This document shows positions 8,592 to 16,965 of a DNA stretch of 21,448 nucleotides, in pieces. Position 1 is the first letter of the stretch, and every line of letters starts with the position of its first letter. This stretch comes from Pelargonium nanum (Eukaryota > Streptophyta > Magnoliopsida > Geraniales > Geraniaceae): positions 1 to 21,448 of the forward strand of contig JAYMTF010001761.1 of NCBI GenBank assembly GCA_036897485.1, given 5' to 3'. Position numbers and translations under genes: made by a program. The notes beneath the pieces are model-generated. The model ran no database searches. It was given only the letters and a program-made list of their open reading frames with translations, and had not been told where the DNA came from.

Positions 8592-9200
8592 GCAAAGAAG
8601 GAGATCCCGGATCTCAAGGGTCGTCTTAGGAAAGGAAAATCGTCTACCCCAACCGAGGATTCCAAGGTGATCATTGATTGCTTCTTGAAGAGCTCAAAGT
8701 ATGATACCAAGATGGGTAGCAAGCTTCGCAAGGGTTGTTCTCAAGGGAGGAGCGAGATACTCCGCATCGCAGCTGGGGATGGGACCCCCCCTGCCACTTT
8801 GAAGAAGTGGATCATGGCTCCTACTTGGGAGCCTAAGCTAAGGCACTTTCATTATTGGTTCCCTTTCTCCACGGAGGAGTACTTGGACTCCAGGGAGTAT
8901 GACAATAGAGGATATGAAGAGTTGACTCCTTGGGTGGCACCCAAGCTGGATGCTATGCAGACCTTCGAGGGGAGGTTCAAGGGATGCTCTAGCTATGTTT
9001 ATGTCTTCGATTCTCATATTCGAGAGGTCGAGGCACGCTGGGACCGTAAGGAGCCTTGGCTTCTTGCTTATGATCACTTCATCGGGGTACCTCTTCCTAA
9101 GAGCATTCGTCACAATGATTCGGGTCTGAGGGAGCCCATGGAGAAGGTAGAACCTGTTGAGGACCCTGATGAGTTTGTGTTTCCTGAGTTGCCTGAGTAG

Positions 9201-9595
9201 GAGCTTGCAGGGTCTCATCATTTATTTACTGCTTTTGACTTATTTTCTTTCATATGGCCCCGGTTTCGAGTAACTTTGATGTGACTTTGATGGATATTTT
9301 AGTATGTATGACTCTTTGCTTTTATCCACTTTGGTATTGTGTGTATGTTTGAATGTATGCTTGAATGTATGTTTCCATGTCTTACATAATTCTTCTAGAA
9401 ATGTTTGAACTTCCTTGGGTAGAGTCGCATGAGACGTCCTCCTCTTGAAGATTGATTGGGGGTTAGGTGTGTTGCCTTGCCCTCTAGTGCTGTGAGGCTT
9501 ATCCATGAGTGGATTTCCTTGATCGCCAAAGATAGCACCTCCCGAGGTGGCTTTTCGCATAGGAGGCTTGCCTTGTTTGAAGAAAATCATTTAGG
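9201..9595. other. 3' flank of the antisense gene
   Basis: T-rich sequence after the TAG at 9198-9200, including a small GTATGTTTGAAT repeat (about 9340-9375), looks like a 3' untranslated region. No clear poly(A) signal can be pinned down. Open frames on the minus strand here show no family resemblance. Confidence 0.4.
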
Positions 9596-10620
9596 TTAGG
9601 GCTCGTCCCCTCGCAAGTTCGTGGTGTGCGAGGAAAGGCTGCGTACATGTACGTGGTGAGGCTAAGCAGCACACTTCGTAGGGTGTGAGGCGAGGCTGCA
9701 CACTTTGTAGGGTGTGAGGCTAGGTTGCACACTTTGTTGTTGCGTTGTCTCTTTCGAGAACAAGCACTTAGCCTGGGGTGTGTCCCCTGGTAAGTTAAGT
9801 TTGAGGCGAGGTTGCACACCTAATTAACGTGTTACCCCTTTCGAGGGTAAACACTTAACCTGGGGCGTGTCCCCTGGCAAGTTGAGTGTGAGGCGAGGTT
9901 TCACACCTTATTGACGCGTTATCCCTTTCGAGGGTAAACACTTAAACTGGGGCAAGTCACCTGGTAAGTTGAATGTGAGGCGAGGTTGCACACTTTTGGA
10001 CCTGTTTGAGGACCATTGTTTGACATGGGGCTTGTCCCCTTGTAAACATGCTTGGAATGAGGCAAGGATACATGCAAGCTTGATGCGTTACCCTTTTCGA
10101 GGGTAAGCGTTCAACTTGGGGAGTGTCCCCTTGTGAACTTATTTGGCATGAGGCGTGGTTGCATGCAAACTTGATCCGCATGGGAGGCTAGGTCTGCATG
10201 GGAGTCTTGTCTCTTTTGAGGACAAGCACTTAGCCTGAGGGACCCTGGTTAGTGTGATGGTGTTAGGCGAGGCTGCACCTTTTCGAGGACAAGCACTTAG
10301 CCTGGGGCGTGTCCCCTGGTAAGCTTGTTCGGCGTGAATTGTGTTGCACGTGATGCTTGGGATGAGTTGTATTTCATGCAAACTTGATCCGCATTGAAAG
10401 CTAGGTTCACATGGGAGTCTTGTCTCTTGAGGACAAGTGTTCATCATGGGGCGTGTCCCCTTGTGAACATGCTTGGTATGAGGCGAGGCTGCATTTAAGC
10501 TAGGTGTGTCGTCCTGTAGGAGGACTAATGTTTGACATGTGGCGTGTCCTCTTGTAAACTTATTGGCACGAGCGTGGCTGCATGCAACTAGACCCGTTGG
10601 AGGTCTAGATGTTGGTTTGG
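9596..10620. repeat. degenerate tandem array, about 70-120 bp units, two hairpins per unit
   Basis: About ten diverged units share the order: hairpin A, then (ac)TTARCCTGGGGCGTGTCCCC, then TGGTAAGTT, GTGAGGCGAGGTTGCA and a linker. GGGG...CCCC (5-base loop) recurs at 9775, 9862, 10027, 10118, 10304 and 10468. Hairpin A has a 7-base loop ending in GA and stems that change between copies: TTACCC/GGGTAA (9832-9850, 10088-10106), TTATCC/GGGTAA (9919-9937), CTTGTCT/GGACAAG (10206-10226), GTCC/GGAC (10511-10525), CTAGACC/GGTCTAG (10588-10608). A copy at 10439-10457 keeps the CTTGTCT stem but has a 5-base loop. The array lies between the antisense gene and protease, where pol would be in a full element. 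It is not coding. Confidence 0.75.
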
Positions 10621-10755
10621 AGATGACTCTCTTCTTTGTATAAATGACTGAACAACAAAACTCTTTTAATTTCATCTGAAGGATTTTACAAAGTGTTTGT
10701 TTCTGGTCTTTCTTGGGCTACATTTTTCACTTTTGTCTTGAGATTCAGCTTCCCA
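10621..10755. other. spacer between repeat array and protease stop
   Basis: About 135 bp without structure that I can name. It follows the protease frame on the minus strand and shows no RT sequence. Confidence 0.4.
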
Positions 10756-11640
10756 TCAGATTTCTAACTCATCCGGGTCATCACCTTCTCCCCCAATGAT
10801 GGTGAGGGTGTCTTCAATCTCAAAACACTCCTTGTTTGGGGCTTGAGGAGCAATTGGAGAGGTGGCTTGCTTTAGCCGAAGGGGAGGTTTGGCTTGTCCC
10901 CCGTAGCCTTGTTCTTTTATTTTTTTTACCAAGGAATGGGAGCTTGGAGCCTTCTTTGCTTCATTCGAGGGACGCAGCCCAGCGGGCGCGATTTTGGTCT
11001 TCTTTGCCGATGTAGGAGCAAGTTCTAGCTCCTTCCCTTTTCCTTTGGTCTCACCTCCCCAAAGTTTAGCATTCGTGGGAAGCTTGTGAGCTTTCTCCTT
11101 CTGAAGCATGGAAGCCTTGAGATCATGAGAGGGGTAGATGTGATCCACCTCCTCCTTGTCTTGTTCTTGCTTGACCAAGTGTTCCCACACTTTTCTTTGA
11201 CTTGAAAGGGGGATAGCAATCTCATGCTTAGTGGGGAACTTTTTTCTTTGGTAGAGGCCGGAGGGGATCATCTCAAACTCATCTATCAGAGGGCAGCCAA
11301 AGAAGACATTGTAGTTGGAGGGGATATTGATGACTACGAACTCGCAGGTACGCGTATTTTCTTTGGCTTCTTCTCTCAGATTCACAGGTAGGGAGATTAA
11401 TCTACGTACGTTTGTGGGGGCGTCATTGAATCTCATCAACACACCCTTGAACTCGCGGAGTGAGTTCTCCTTGAACCCCAATTGGGTGAAGGCATTCTTG
11501 TAGAGTATATTGACTTGGCTTCCGTTGTCAATAAATATTCTCTCGGGGCGAGTGTTGAGAATGGTCGCGGAGATTACAAGGGGCTCTCTTCTCATACCCT
11601 TGGGGGCTAGTTTAGAATCTTGAAAGGAGATAGTCTTGGA
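10756..11640 (-). pseudogene. retropepsin-like protease of element 1 with a lysine-rich tail in place of pol
   Basis: The frame runs from just after the TAG at 11641 to the stop at 10756. It begins TISFQDSKLAPKG, then MRREPLVISATI at 11595, a phrase that precedes the protease in plant gypsy polyproteins. Counting from that Met, FIDNGSQVNIL (residues 21-31) is the retropepsin active site (family form D-N/T-G-S), VRRLISLPV (63-71) follows, and YNVFFGCPL (95-103) stands where the family has YN.ILGR.WL, so Arg is replaced. RKKFPTKHEI (117-126) matches the KFPT..G stretch that normally leads to reverse transcriptase. Instead the frame continues about 150 residues of Lys/Pro-rich sequence and ends GGEGDDPDELEI-stop. 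It is cleanly open but has no pol. Confidence 0.75.
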
Positions 11641-12288
11641 CTAGTCCACGCGGTGAGGGTGCACTAGTGGGATAGTAGGGACATACTTTGAGCGGTTCAG
11701 TGCACATATCTTAGCGCGAACTTGAGAGATGAAGATCTTATGTTCTTGGATTATATTAATGATGTTAGCTCCGTAGGGGGCCTTGTCAACCCTATTCACC
11801 GTATGGTCTCCTACCTTTCCCCTGTTTCGGCCATCATGGCCTCTCTTATGGCAGGGGGGTCCAGCATCTGCGCGGAATTTAGAAAGTTTTCCTTTGTTCA
11901 TGAGGCGCTCCACCTCATTGGCTAGATAGCAGCAATCCTCAATGCCATGTCCATGATATTTGTGGAGGTTGCAATATTCATGGAGCTTGTTTCCGCGGTG
12001 CTCACCAGGTGGGACAACAGGGGGTACGAAACTTTCATTAGCCAGCATGTAGTCACACACCTCCTGGTACGTAGTGGTGAGAGGGGTACGGCGCTCCTCA
12101 GAGGAGGTGAGCTTAAGTCCTTTTTGCTGGGGAATGGGAGCAAGTGTGTAAGCCTTCCCTTTGTCCTTTCCATTTCTTTGGAAACCTTTCTTGGAATAGG
12201 ACACTTGGTAGTTGCCCTTAGGGAATTGGATGGCTTGAGCTAGCACATGCTCCGATATGGTTGTAAGTAATTGGTGTGACTCTGACAA
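11641..12288 (-). pseudogene. gag C-terminal part of element 1, with CX2HX4HX4C knuckle
   Basis: 215 codons are open on the minus strand. The part TPLTTTYQEVCDYML leads to YCNLHKYHGHGIEDC (Cys at 11973 to Cys at 11932), a nucleocapsid knuckle of CX2HX4HX4C form common in Tat-type gag, followed by NEVERLMNKGKLSKF, the usual helix. The matrix and capsid part is missing: homology ends near 12280, where foreign sequence begins, and the 12288 codon is TTG and not a real start. The frame continues after one TAG (11641-11643) straight into the protease. The same protein, more decayed, is at 19585-20530. Confidence 0.8.
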
Positions 12289-12698
12289 GTATACCGGTGT
12301 CGATCTCGTAATACAGGACGGTAAAGTTCGGATATCGTATACACAAGGAACTAGAGGCGGTATTTAGAAGTTTACATAGTGTTAGGGGTTTCTACTCTAC
12401 GAAACAAATTAAACAGAATATATGGGGTGTGAATGGTGTGTGAAATTGAGAACATGTAATAACTAAAGGACATGCAATTTATATTGACGTGAGATTAAAA
12501 TAAACATTCACTTAACTGTTGATAGTCTTTTAATTTAGTTCAATGAAAAATATATTCTTTATAATATTATATATTTAGTTTTATTTTATATGCATATATA
12601 AGATAGTATACAATTCGTTTCAGTTTGCTCTAGATTGTGTTTTTCAATTGTAGTTTGTTGTAATATGTATTTTTTAATTACTTTTAGTACAATCTATT
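12289..12698. other. unassigned insert that cuts element 1 gag
   Basis: A sharp change from gag to gacaagtataccggtgtcgatctcg marks a junction. The first 100 bases look like an end of some other transposon, but I cannot name it. The rest (12480-12698) is AT-rich and leads to the target site of the Mutator-like element. Confidence 0.4.
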
Positions 12699-13062
12699 TT
12701 AAAATTATAGGAAATTACATATGGCACCCCTTAACTAGACAACTTTTGCGTTGAGCACCCCTGAACTAATTTTTGTAACTTTGGGCTACCCTCAACTATC
12801 CAGACCCCATTCCGTTTGTTAATTAACTTTGACGTAAATTTACTCTCTCTTATCATGTGCACTGCTCTTGGCTTCAAAAAAATTTGAAATGACAATTTTA
12901 CCTTTTTTCTTCATTGTTAAGAACAAGTATATGAATGTTTGCCGGCAAAATTCATACAATTTCGTCAGAAAATTCATACAATTTCGCAGGAAACTTGGTG
13001 CAATTGAATCCAAAATCAAATAAACTCATTTCATCAACAAAAAAATTACATTAAATCAAATT

Positions 13063-14364
13063 GGGATACCTACACATACCTACCCTTAACTATACCTCTT
13101 TTAACCCTAGATACCCTCAAATTTTGTATTTAACTATTGAATATCCTGAACTATGTCAAACATCTTTCTGTCATCTAATTTTGACGAAAAGTGTCACTAA
13201 TCCAGTCATGTGCCTAACACATGATCAGACATTTTTTCAAATTCCAAAAATACTCTTCACTATAATACCCTTCTTCTTCATCAACAACATGTTCATCAAT
13301 GCTTCGCCAGAAACTTCAAAGTTTCGCCGGAGACTTCAAACATCTACCGGAATCTGAGTTTTGTCGCCGAAAAATTCAAGTGTTGTCGGAAAATTAACAA
13401 TTTAATTCGACAAATCAAGAATTCAATTAAAAAAATAATGATCAATTCAACAAATCAACAATTAACAAGTTTATACAAATTTGACATTTTATTTAATTTT
13501 TTGAATCTCACAATTTTTTTATACAAACTAGATCGAAGCAATAATCCACTAATCAAAACAAAATTGAACCTTAATCTAAATCCTAATTAACAATAAAATT
13601 GAACCCTAATCTAGCGGTGCTGCAGTGTGCAGGTCGGGATGGAGTAAATCGGAGATCGGATCATGGATGTTGTCGTCGGAGCATATCTGAGCAGATCAGA
13701 GCAAGTACTTGTCTTTCTTCTCCATTTCTTCGGCAGTCGCGTGTACCATAATTCTGGCAGTCACGGTTACTTCTCCTTCTTCTCCATTTCTTCTTGACGT
13801 CGTCGCTGCACTTGAAGCCAACAAGAGGAGATCTGCTTCCACTTTTGTGTCGGCAGAGGAGGAGGTTGTCGCCGCGCAAAGCCCTATCGCTGGAAAGCGC
13901 AAGAAGTGGAGCGGCCACATTCGATTGTTGGCCATCGCTAGCGTGCTCGGCCTCGTTGGATGTGAGGCCTTTGATGAGCTTCGATTGGGGAGGGAGCATT
14001 GAGTGGCTGGAGCTTGTTGGATGTCATGGGTTTTGACAGGCACGCCGGAGCCACGAGCACGCCAGTCTGATCTGTGCGGCGCCTCCATCGTGTAGAAGAA
14101 GAAGTTAGGTAGGGTGTGTTTGTTTTTTATTTATTATTTATTTATTTATTCATTTTTTGATTTAAAGCTATAAGGGCATGTTTGGATACTGTTTTTTATT
14201 TATTTATTTAGGAAGGTATTTATGTCTTTTTGCCACTTAACTGACGGAAACTTGGATGTAAAGATGTTTGACATGGTTCAGGGTATCCAATAGTTAAATG
14301 CAAATGTTGAGGGTATCTAGGGTTAAAAGATGTATAGTTGAGGGTAGGTACGTGTAATTATCCC
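13063..14364. mobile_element. nested smaller element with about 120-bp terminal inverted repeats
   Basis: GGGATA opens both ends, and the inverted arms (13063-13185 and 14242-14364) share TTTTAACCCTAGATACCCTC and ATGTCAAACATCTTT. Three ACCCTNAA(CTA) words again sit 30-31 bp apart (13081, 13112, 13142). The outside 9-mers match at 7 of 9 positions (AATCAAATT versus ATTCAAATA), a possible worn target duplication. The interior contains five CGCCGGARACTTCAA-like repeats (13300-13395) and a GC-richer block (13600-14110). Open frames on both strands of that block are unlike known proteins. No transposase is visible. Confidence 0.65.
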
Positions 14365-14589
14365 ATTCAAATAAACTCATTTCATTAACTAAAGAATTAC
14401 ACTACCTGCTTATCAAAAAAATTTACACTACCTCAAACACCGATCAAACACCCACCTTCAGCCCAGCTTATCCTGCCACAGTCCTCCTCCAACTCCATCT
14501 CCACATTATTCATCAATCGAATTTTCGGCGAGCCACGAAGCTTCTCCTTCTCCGGCGAGCCACGAAGCTCCTCCTTTGCTCTGGAGTCG

Positions 14590-14715
14590 ATGGCGATGGC
14601 GATGGCGGCGGCTGGAGTCGGGGGCGAAAACCAGCCACAAATCAGATCTGGGCTCTCTCTCCATATCTATTCTCACACGACAAAGCCCTCCACGTACCGG
14701 CGATTTCAGATCTGA
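14590..14715 (+). other. gene-like 41-codon frame inside the Mutator-like element
   Basis: ATGGCGATGGCGATGGCGGCGGCTG begins a frame read MAMAMAAAGVGGENQPQIRS and so on to a TGA at 14713-14715. The GC-rich start, repeated GGCGAGCCACGAAGC words before it (14527-14570) and the sudden return to AT-rich sequence look like a captured 5' exon, as in Pack-MULEs. I do not recognise the protein, and capture is only an inference. Confidence 0.25.
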
Positions 14716-14929
14716 TCTCTCTCTTCTTCTTTTTTATTTTAAAAAAAAAGAAAATGGGAAGATATTTATGTCTTTTAATAATTTAACTGACGAAGTTATT
14801 GACAGAATGAGGTCTGGATAGTTGAGGGTAGCCGAAAGTTACAAAAATTAGTTAAGGGGTGCCCAACGCAAAAGTTGTCTAATTGAGAGGTGTCATCTAC
14901 AATTTCCCCTTAAAATTACTCATCAAATT

Positions 14930-15317
14930 CACTCGAATATATTTCTTTTCAATTTTTATGAACGATATCTTAAAAAGAAACTTTTATTTGAATTTGGTCC
15001 AAGTCGGTCTAATCTAATTCAGCCTAAAGCCAAACATAATCGTCGGTCAACATTGGTAAAAGACAGTCAACGCCGATCAACGGTCACTCAAAACTCACGT
15101 TAGTAAAATTTACGTGTCACTCTCTATGTCAGTTAAAAATTGTGTACTATAATGTCATGTAAGCATATATTAACAAAAGAATTTAACACCGTTAGAGTTG
15201 ATCATATATTTGTACTAAATTAATAGTACATGTATCTATATGTATAAAGTTTGACAAAGTGGACCTATTTGTACATTTAGTAAAAATTCATTTATGAAAT
15301 TTATGTGCTGTGCCAAA
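14930..15317 (-). mobile_element. foldback-type transposon terminal region (relic, right copy)
   Basis: Read on the minus strand, 15317 to about 15165 matches 3411-3590. The copy stops exactly where LTR 2 begins, so LTR element 2 probably inserted into it and its remainder, if any, lies beyond the window. The inner part (14930-15160) is AT-rich with GGTCAA/TTGACC words and no coding potential. Confidence 0.5.
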
Positions 15318-15703
15318 TTTGACTTGGTCAGCTCAAACACACTAGCGTGTCGTTTCTTCTTGTCCACATAAGCTCAGATATCTAGCCTAGTGTTCAAATC
15401 TTGTCAAATTCTTCTGAGTGTCAAGTTTGTTTCAAGTCTCAAATAGCAAGTCTCAAGTAGCACCGTTCTCCTCTCAAGCTAAGGTATCTCCAAGTCGTGC
15501 GAACATGTAGTCTGCGTGAAGACAACACACCATAGAAATGAAGCAAGTGGGGTTGTGCTACCAGGACTCCGCCTCAGGCATGAAAGTAAGTTATTGTATG
15601 ATAACACGAGGGCTCTTCAAAACTTTTCTAGAGAGAGAAAGCTAGAAAGATAAGTAAATGTGAGAAATGAAGTTGTGATCCATTTTCTTACTAAAGGCTT
15701 GTG

Positions 15704-15711
15704 TATTTATA
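15704..15711 (-). promoter_or_regulatory. LTR 2 TATA box
   Basis: TATAAATA on the minus strand in the same context (GTGTATTTATAGGC on plus) as in LTR 1, with a pyrimidine-rich leader downstream. Confidence 0.6.
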
Positions 15712-15892
15712 GGCACTTACCACATAATGCCACATGCAGGCATTTGATTGGTTGTTGAATGTGTGAGGCCCATCTAGGCCCACTTAGCCTTTCAAGTCCA
15801 TTTGGCCCACGTTGGCCCATTGAGTCCATCTAGCCCATTTGTGGTGTTGGGTCTCTTGCCCTCCAGACGTGTTGCTCGTGCGTGCCAGGGAG

Positions 15893-16012
15893 TCTTGCGC
15901 TCCGCGGGGAGGCTTATGCTCCACGGGGAGGCTTGAGCTCCACAAGGGAAGCTTGAGCTCCGCGGAGAGGCTTATGCTCTACGGGGAGGCTTATGCTCCA
16001 TGGGGAGGCTAT
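15893..16012. repeat. 19-bp tandem array, six units, each a CTCC...GGAG hairpin
   Basis: Units begin at 15900, 15919, 15938, 15958, 15977 and 15996. Most read CTCC, a 4-base centre (GCGG, ACGG or ATGG), GGAG, then GCTTATG or GCTTGAG. LTR 1 has nothing like it. Confidence 0.8.
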
Positions 16013-16269
16013 GATGTCCCATATGCTTCTCGTGTGAGGAGATGACTCGCCAAACCCATTTTGAGCCTTTGTCTCACGGGGCAACGTCATGGGTGGGTGT
16101 TCGGGAGTGTTGAGGTTGTGAGGGCTTGTTGGTGCGTCTTGAAGGTGATCTGATGAGACAGAAGCCTTCCAAGAGCCTTGTAAGTGTGTATTGAGTCGTG
16201 GGATGTTGATCGGGGTCAAAGAGGTTGACCGTTGAGTGCCGGGAGCACAAAACATGCTATGTTGGGTTG

Positions 16270-16510
16270 GAACAGACCAATGCCGCAACATTGGTGTCTG
16301 ATGTCAAGGCATTAGGATCCGAAACGCGTTTCTGACAAGCATGCCGCGACATTGAGGTCAAAAACACGTTTCTGACAAACGTTTCTGACATGCTTGCCGC
16401 AACATTGAGCTCAGAAACACGTTTCTGACAAGCGTTTCTGATAGGCTTGTCGCAGCATTGGAGCTTGATGCCGTGACATCTGGACCATAAATGTGTTTCT
16501 GGGAGTCCGT
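16270..16510. repeat. degenerate repeat: GCCGCGACATTGAG + AGAAACACGTTTCTGA
   Basis: About four copies of a unit containing (T)GCCGCRACATTG and RAAACACGTTTCTGACAAGC. The second word is itself a hairpin: TCAGAAAC (16411-16418) and GTTTCTGA (16421-16428) flank a 2-base loop. Related words occur in LTR 1 near 4515-4565 in decayed form and in the antisense-gene intron at 8388-8492. Confidence 0.65.
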
Positions 16511-16540
16511 TTATGGTGCATTTGCCCTTCGTTTGTGATA

Positions 16541-16630
16541 GGCTTGCCCAAGGTATGTTAGGCTTGCCAAAATGTGCTAGGCTCGCCGAAGTGTGTTAGG
16601 CTTGCCGATGTGTGTCAGGCTCGCCTGAAT
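16541..16630. repeat. 19-bp tandem repeat in U3 of LTR 2
   Basis: GGCTTGCC/GGCTCGCC words start at 16541, 16561, 16580, 16599 and 16618. This is the counterpart of the array at 4581-4670 in LTR 1. Confidence 0.75.
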
Positions 16631-16945
16631 CGTTTGTGACCTCCTTGGGGCCTTGTCATGCTCATGGAACAATTAGAACAATTCTGAAGTGTTTTGGCCA
16701 CGCTTGAGGCGTCCGGGTGGGGGCTTAGCGTGTAAGGTAGGTTCATACGCGGATGAGCTCACCAAGCCACAACATGGGTTGAACATGCCTTGGTGGGTTC
16801 GTGCAAGCCAAACAACGTTATGACTTGGGTTCAGATGCCACACCGGATGTGGACTCTTGGGTCCAGGTCGGACGGCTTGGGTGACATTTGTCAGCCACGT
16901 GTCGCTTTGTCAGTCGTTCTGAGACTTATGATTTTTCGGGTAGCA

Positions 16946-16965
16946 TCAGTTGCCCCCCTACTCCT
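16946..16965 (-). other. polypurine tract of element 2
   Basis: AGGAGTAGGGGGGCAACTGA on the minus strand, directly before the LTR. Similarity with element 1 continues about 40 bp further inward (to about 17003 versus 5020) and then ends. This supports reading both tracts as internal sequence next to two separate 3' LTRs. Confidence 0.6.

Larger units (their letters stand above)
5908..9200 (+). pseudogene. antisense multi-intron gene (aORF type) of element 1, decayed
   Basis: Four blocks are joined by plausible introns: 5908-6877, 6976 to about 7711, 7798 to about 8285 and 8592-9200, giving roughly 930 codons. The first block reads LTQEELDNLWEAHGIYRGEF, then FYWSYFTTKITL, EPTAYLFRVWF and a GYYASARS...MRFFVTS stretch. 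That spacing resembles, from memory, the plant family called putative gypsy-type transposon protein (Pfam PF04195). The second block is acidic and proline-rich. The third is a long Ala/Lys/Glu coiled coil (about 7880-8285). The last ends in PWLLAYDHFIGVPLPKS and an acidic tail. I count about seven frameshifts (near 6080, 6370, 6548, 6840, 7550, 7605, 8000) and TGA codons at 7032 and 7870, so it is not functional now. It lies antisense between the 3' LTR and protease-gag, as antisense ORFs do in Tat-lineage elements. The function is unknown. Confidence 0.6.
12708..14909. mobile_element. non-autonomous Mutator-like element with about 125-bp terminal inverted repeats
   Basis: The left end (about 12709-12833) and the reverse complement of the right end (about 14780-14909) share long exact words, for example TAGACAACTTTTGCGTTG and CTACCCTCAACTATCCAGAC. 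With the 9-bp duplication this defines the element. Each end carries three copies of an ACCCYTNAACTA word; on the left they start at 12725, 12756 and 12787, 31 bp apart. The interior has TTTCGYCRGAAAATTCATACAA repeats (about 12940-12995) on the left and a GC-richer gene-like block (14470-14720) on the right. There is no transposase. A second element is nested at 13063-14364. Confidence 0.75.
12699..14918. repeat. 9-bp target-site duplication of the Mutator-like element
   Basis: TTAAAATTA is found at 12699-12707 and at 14910-14918, immediately outside the two ends of the long inverted repeats. Nine bases is the typical Mutator superfamily duplication. Confidence 0.8.
15320..16945 (-). mobile_element. 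3' LTR of minus-strand Ty3/gypsy element 2
   Basis: It aligns in the same orientation with LTR 1 from the U5 end (TGACTTGGTCAGCTC...) to the U3 end (GACTTATGATTTTTCGGGTAGCA). The minus-strand TATA box is kept (15704-15711), and a polypurine tract lies just beyond the U3 end. It is about 310 bp longer than LTR 1, mostly through two private arrays (15893-16012 and 16270-16510). Because gag of element 2 lies to the right on the minus strand, this is its 3' LTR; the 5' LTR would be outside the window. Confidence 0.75.

Noticed and set aside
9499..10675. Minus-strand Cys/His-rich frames (repeated SPHT, TRG words)
   Set aside because: They are translations of the 9.6-10.6 kb repeat array; spacing of the residues follows the repeat and not a zinc-finger pattern.
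11947..12243. 98-residue plus-strand frame
   Set aside because: It is the shadow of gag on the minus strand, where the knuckle motif is plain.
13696..14088. Overlapping frames on both strands in the nested element core as a captured gene
   Set aside because: No recognisable domain, both strands are open, and GC-rich composition alone explains the open frames. Kept only as part of the element.
3667..16945. The two direct LTRs as the ends of one complete retrotransposon
   Set aside because: Both have a polypurine tract plus about 40 bp of shared internal sequence at the same (right) side, so both look like 3' LTRs. LTR lengths and private repeats differ strongly, no primer binding site lies left of 15320, and gag of element 1 is cut at 12288.
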